From assembly GCA_905147135.1 (NCBI GenBank), contig LR990051.1:16707115-16771114 (forward strand): a DNA stretch of 64,000 bases, written 5' to 3'. The notes below the pieces were generated by a model. It was not told the DNA's origin. It made no database searches and saw only the letters and a list, made by a program, of their open reading frames with translations. Made by a program: the position numbers and the translations under genes. How positions within the stretch are numbered: the stretch's first letter is position 1; each line of letters begins with the position of its first letter. Origin of the DNA: Blastobasis lacticolella (Eukaryota; Arthropoda; Insecta; Lepidoptera; Blastobasidae). Below are positions 60,001 through 64,000 of this stretch, one piece after another.

Positions 60001-61733
60001 TTATGTTTGTGGTAGAAACGAATGACATGATTAGATTCGCCGAACACTTATCTGGTAGGTAGGTGCGCTCCATACGCCTACTCTACAATAATTAACAATA
60101 TCATACCAGTTATGCCTTCTCAAACGTTCCAAGACGCGCTTTGAAAGTCACTCAAATTTGGTGCTTCCAAGTGGCGTTAAATTTTTAAGGCAATGAAGTA
60201 GGTTACAATTTTGCCTCATTACATGTCTCAGATGATGCAATACTATCTTGCATGCTAGCGATTCCAAAACTGGGTGTTCATACCAATAGCTTGGAATCAA
60301 AAACCTTATCCCCAATAAAGAAAAAGGAATCTTGGGAAAATGGTTCTGGAGATTAACTGATTAACCTCATTCTGGGCTACCACCTTAATGAAAAAGACAA
60401 GTAGTTAAGTTTTCAAAAGTTTGTGAAGCGAGTTGGCACTATTATAGTGACGAAGAGTTGACAGAAAACAGGTGTATGAAAATAATCTAACATTTTTGTT
60501 CCTTGTTGTAGTTTTCTATATCGCCATTTACCCCAATACTTACAGCGTCAGCATCTTCAACTTCTTTCGCTTCTTCAAAATCGAGAAAGCCATGTTGTAA
60601 TCCCAATTGCGCATTATGGGAAAATTGGACTGAAGTATCAATATACCCATCGCCTATGGCTAAGCCCTGTAATTGCATAATATACGATCGTTATGTTAGT
60701 CGTTTAAAATGTCAATCGCATGTTAAAATAAATATCCCTTGGTCATAATAAAATGAAGTTTTTTACGATCCCTCATTTAACAAAAGAAAAGATTATTTGG
60801 TATTTTCAAAGTGTTACTTTTGTCTACCAGAGTAAGGTGAAAAGTTCTCGGCCTGGCAATGAACAACTACGATTTTCCTAATAAAAAGAATTATTCTACA
60901 CAATCACCCTTATATTCAACACACTTCGTCCAGCATTTCTTTAAGATCTGTTTTTCTTCGGCAAAGATGCATCGGCAGTCTCAACTTCTTCACTGGACGC
61001 GAAGAGCTTACCAGAAACAAATTTCTTCAAATTTGAGAACAGATGGAAGTATAAGGGTGCCAAATCAGGAGAATAGGGTGGATGGCCGAGCAAATTATAC
61101 CCCAAACTGTCGCAGTACAGAAGCTTTGTCTTGGTTGAATATATTTTTTTTCTCCTGGAAGCCAGGCTTCTTTCCGCAAATTTCGGTATCAAGCTCGTTA
61201 AGAAGGATGGAGTAGTATTTGCCTGTAACTGTTTTGTCTTTTTCAAGGTGGGTAATCAATTAACAGGATACCTGTCGCAACCAAAAACACGCTGGATATA
61301 ACCTTTCCGGCAGATGCGATCGACTTCGCTTTCATTGGCGCTGAACCACTGGCTTCCACCAACTGCTTTGACTTCTGTTGAGTTTCTAGCGTGTAGATGT
61401 GGAACCATGTCTCATGTATGTTGACAAATTGTAGAACAATATCGGTCTGATCTCTTTTGAAATGCAAACAATTCTGCGATAATCTATGCTTTTGATCTAT
61501 TTCCTTATGCCAGATGTTTGGCACCCTTTTTTTCGATATCCCAATAGCCTCAGCTATCTCACTATCCTTTACTCGTCTATCGTCCAACACGATATAATAC
61601 ACTTTTTTGATGCTCTCCGGTGTGGCTGCAGTTTTTGGCCGCCCTTTACGTGATCTTCGAGATACGTGTTGACATGGAAGCAGTAGAGTCCCCGTTAAGA
61701 ATTGTCAACTTCCGATGAATTTTATATTATTAT

Positions 61734-61809
<76 letters not shown>

Positions 61810-63597
61810 TAGATTAATCGGGGTTAATCCATCCAAAATGAATAATTTTGTATGAAATATTTACAAAAAACACGCAAGATGTTTTCTACAAAAAGTCGTG
61901 TAAACAAACTACTTCAAAAAATAAATTTAAAGGAGGACCGGCAGAAATGAATGAACCAATATGACAAATGGCAATGGGTGGGTCTTGGAACAGCCTATTC
62001 ACTCCAGCTTTGATCATCGAAGGCATCCAGATTATATTGATCAGGGAACACACTCGCAGGCAACGCATTCCATTCCTTAGCCGTACGCATTATAAAGGTC
62101 GAGCCAAAGCGGTTTGTGCGGATAGCTGGAAGATCCACGACATAAGGATGAGGCGCTCGCCCGGAACGGGTCTCCCGATGGCGGAAAGGGGAAGGCGAAA
62201 TGAGGTCGTGCAGATGCTTCGCACACTCTCCGATATGTAATCTGTAGCAGACCAACAGACGCGCAACCCTAGGCCGATGTTTGAGGCTCTGCAGCCTAGC
62301 TTTAATCAACCGCGGGACACAAATTATCTTCTTTGCACGTTTTTCCACCGAATCTGTAGCCCCCAGGTGATCTTTGGCTGATCCATCCCAGATGTGGTAG
62401 CTGTACTCCATGCAGGATAGCACTTGTGTTTAATATAACTGAAGCAACTGCTTTAAAGTGAAGTCCCGCCTTACCTTCGAGAGTATACCAAGTTTTTTTG
62501 CTGCAGTATTTACTTTGGATTCGATGTACTGACCGAAGTTGAGATTGACCTTTTGAGACCAAGAAGCTGTAGTTTGTTGGAAATTTCCACAAGCACATCC
62601 CGGAAAGTTGGAGTTAGATGGAATGGACTCCTTTTGGCGGAAAACAAACACGCCTGAGTTTTGGTTGCGTTGAACGTCACCAGATTGGCTTCGCCCCAAT
62701 CAGAAACTGCCTGAGAGCTTTGTCCAAACGATCAACCATGGCTTCTCGACAAGATTAAATATCGTCCCTGTTGGCTTTTGCCTCTGACAGATATCTATCC
62801 GGTACCGTGCTGTTATCTGCATACCCAAAGGTACCTGGTACAAGCAGATTGTTATTATGCAGCAGGAATAAAGTCGCGGACAGTACAGATCCCTGAGGAA
62901 CTCCCGTGTCGATAGCCTGGAGATTAGACGAGTAGCCATCGATAACTACACGGATTGAACGTCCACACAAAAAATCCGATATCCAGGTGCAAAAGCCAAC
63001 AGGAATACTAAATGAAGGAAGCTTGCTTAGAAGGTCTGCATGCCAAACCCATATAGGTAGGTATTTTCCAGTACAAAATGATGTTCATTTTAATTAGCCA
63101 TAACTATTTTCTCACAGCTATTCGAGAGTTGTTGCCATAAATAATTCAAAATGAAAAATCCTTTCTAATGACATATAGCTCAACATTATTGGTCATATAG
63201 GCTGGGTTGTCCGGACCCCTTTGTCATGTCAACTAATGAAAATTTCACTAAAGCAGGCAACAAATAATTGTTGATTGAAACGCCAAGTCTGTGTCAGACT
63301 GAGAACTTTTCTCCTTACCTCGTATTCTTTAGGACCTTCATTTTGATAAGGGCTATTTAGGTATTTTGTAAAAGTTGATATTTTTCGAATTGCATTTAAT
63401 TTATATTTATTTATATATATATTACCTACCTTTAAATTTATCGGCACAATATCATTTTTGTTATTGTGTATGTAATGTCCGAAAGCGGGTATAAATTGCC
63501 CAGCGTACGACTCGCCAGTAATAAACAGTGGTGCACTTCTAAGCTCTGAAAAAACTTGTAAAAACTGTTGGATGAAGTTTAGAAGTGATCTGCCCAC
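57032..63597 (-). CDS. Serine carboxypeptidase, family S10, 3' part (exons 4-8)
   Basis: Minus-strand exons 5' to 3': 63430-63597 (exon 4, GESYAGQF), 60544-60666 (exon 5, short form ending DADA before GTAAGT), 59242-59492, 57599-57730 (GQLD), 57032-57155 ([10 protein letters not shown]). All frames are open and join in phase (798 bases here). Exons 1-3 should lie beyond the window; none is visible between 63600 and 64000. The ancestral exon 5 donor, seen as AAG|GTACTA in the + gene, is AAGGAACAA here, so the short exon is the only one with a donor. Intron 4 is enlarged to 2.8 kb by a mariner and a LINE. AATAAA overlaps the TAA stop. Probably a working gene, but the 5' half is unseen. Confidence 0.88.
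58035..58412 (+). mobile_element. RTE-like LINE 3' fragment in intron 6
   Basis: The longest open copy of this tail (frame 58064-58456): [20 protein letters not shown], an arginine-rich stretch and WMRKAQDRP. Shares its insertion site with 49440-49912. Confidence 0.75.
58660..58945 (+). mobile_element. Jockey-type LINE 3' tail
   Basis: Encodes [10 protein letters not shown], then a frameshifted SKMWNVLPS and LGCRCPRRR before the stop and non-coding end. A truncated fragment. Confidence 0.6.
59540..59660 (-). mobile_element. LINE 3' tail, reverse
   Basis: TCACCTGGTGGTAAGTGACGATG...GTCTAGATTATAATGATCAGGGAACACACTCG. The reverse of the 20110-20325 family. Confidence 0.6.
59670..60480. other. 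Rest of intron 5, unassigned
   Basis: No exon, open frame or repeat recognised in this part of the intron between exons 5 and 6. Confidence 0.4.
60841..61925 (-). mobile_element. mariner transposon, degenerate
   Basis: Minus-strand transposase in two main frames: 61243-61602 ([19 protein letters not shown], then [17 protein letters not shown]) and 60941-61246 ([29 protein letters not shown]). The [10 protein letters not shown] and ETW.H.YTPE-type motifs are mariner signatures. Frameshifts, and a (TA)n expansion in the 5' part at 61738-61803, disable it. Inserted in intron 4 of the host gene. Confidence 0.82.
61738..61803. repeat. (TA)n microsatellite inside mariner
   Basis: About 32 uninterrupted TA units. 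The homologous place in the mariner at 54670-55490 (about 55345) has no repeat, so it expanded after the copies separated. Confidence 0.95.
61930..63050 (-). mobile_element. Jockey-type LINE RT fragment, degenerate
   Basis: Minus-strand frames give [13 protein letters not shown] and GYADNST (62755-62970; the catalytic DD is now DN) and, towards the 3' end, [44 protein letters not shown] and [19 protein letters not shown] (61995-62423). Several frameshifts. It lies directly beside the mariner in intron 4. Confidence 0.8.
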
Positions 63598-63735
63598 CTG
63601 AAAAGCAGGCAAGCATTTATAGGTAATCTATTTAATATTTTAAATCATTCTGTATATAATTATTTTTATTATGCAATTATAATATTATTTAAAAGAAATT
63701 AACAGTCGTATAATTACAGTACATGTTAAATTAAT

Positions 63736-63999
63736 TTAAGTAAAACTAATAAACTTTGGGCAACGTGTCCATTGCAACCAACCGTCACAACTTTCCTCGA
63801 CGAGATGTCCTAGTAAATCTTTAAATATATGATGGTCTTCCGATCCCCACGCACGTGTTTCTACCCCAAATAAGTCTCTGATGTCGAGATTACTATTCAT
63901 GACCCTTTTGAAGACTTCAACAGAATCTGCCGACGCTCCAGCCCTACCCTGTGTTCTGTATACATGTGAAATCGCAAGGGTGTCGATGTAAAGTAGCAT
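63736..63999 (-). other. Unrecognised open frame at window edge
   Basis: An 87-codon frame with an ATG, tryptophan- and acid-rich (LFGVETRAWGSEDHH, HLVEESCDGWLQWTRCP). I do not recognise it. It lies where intron 3 of the last carboxypeptidase should be and could be a transposon piece, an exon of another gene, or chance. Confidence 0.3.
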
Positions 64000-64000
64000 C

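Overview
The window looks like nuclear DNA of an insect, most likely a moth or butterfly (Lepidoptera). It is AT-rich, has short GT-AG introns, and is crowded with degenerate retrotransposon tails and tRNA-headed SINEs of kinds I associate with lepidopteran genomes. The species cannot be named from the sequence. There are no operons, rRNA genes, CRISPR arrays or bacterial features.

The only host gene family I recognise is a cluster of secreted serine carboxypeptidases (peptidase family S10, CPVL / vitellogenic-carboxypeptidase-like) between about 16.8 and 63.6 kb. All copies derive from one eight-exon plan: exon 1 signal peptide; exon 2 with the GGPG motif; exon 3 GxGFSYSES; exon 4 GESYAG with the nucleophile Ser; exons 5 and 6; exon 7 GQLD with the catalytic Asp; exon 8 AGHM(V/L)P with the catalytic His. 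On the + strand, in order, are a multiply broken pseudogene (16777-22573), an intact gene (24111-27397, 448 aa), a two-exon relic (29162-29960) and a gene complete except for a frameshift in exon 7 (31149-39412). About 9 kb further on, in convergent orientation on the - strand, are an intact gene (48479-53979, 429 aa), a deletion-fused relic (54659-56367) and the 3' five exons of another gene (57032-63597) that runs off the window. The two groups point tail-to-tail. The - strand genes share an exon 5 shortened by a new splice donor.

The first 16.6 kb is mostly transposon territory. It holds an apparently intact single-ORF non-LTR element with a C2H2 finger, RT and restriction-like endonuclease (738-3656, - strand), and a nearly full-length EN/RT LINE with a G-rich minisatellite in its 3' UTR (about 12640-16567). 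A truncated sister copy of the latter lies at 4573-5715, and SINEs, a small TIR element and many LINE tails fill the rest. The 39.4-48.4 kb stretch between the gene groups is repeats plus unrecognised AT-rich DNA. Introns of the cluster host further elements: an antisense LINE in the + strand frameshifted gene, and a mariner plus LINE in the last - strand gene. Some insertions are shared between paralogues and so order the duplications.

No novel multi-gene system is evident. The points best worth following are the exon-5 splice-site shift, the conserved promoter block upstream of four copies, the perfect 33-bp-arm hairpin inside one relic, and the intact YLDD-type retrotransposon.
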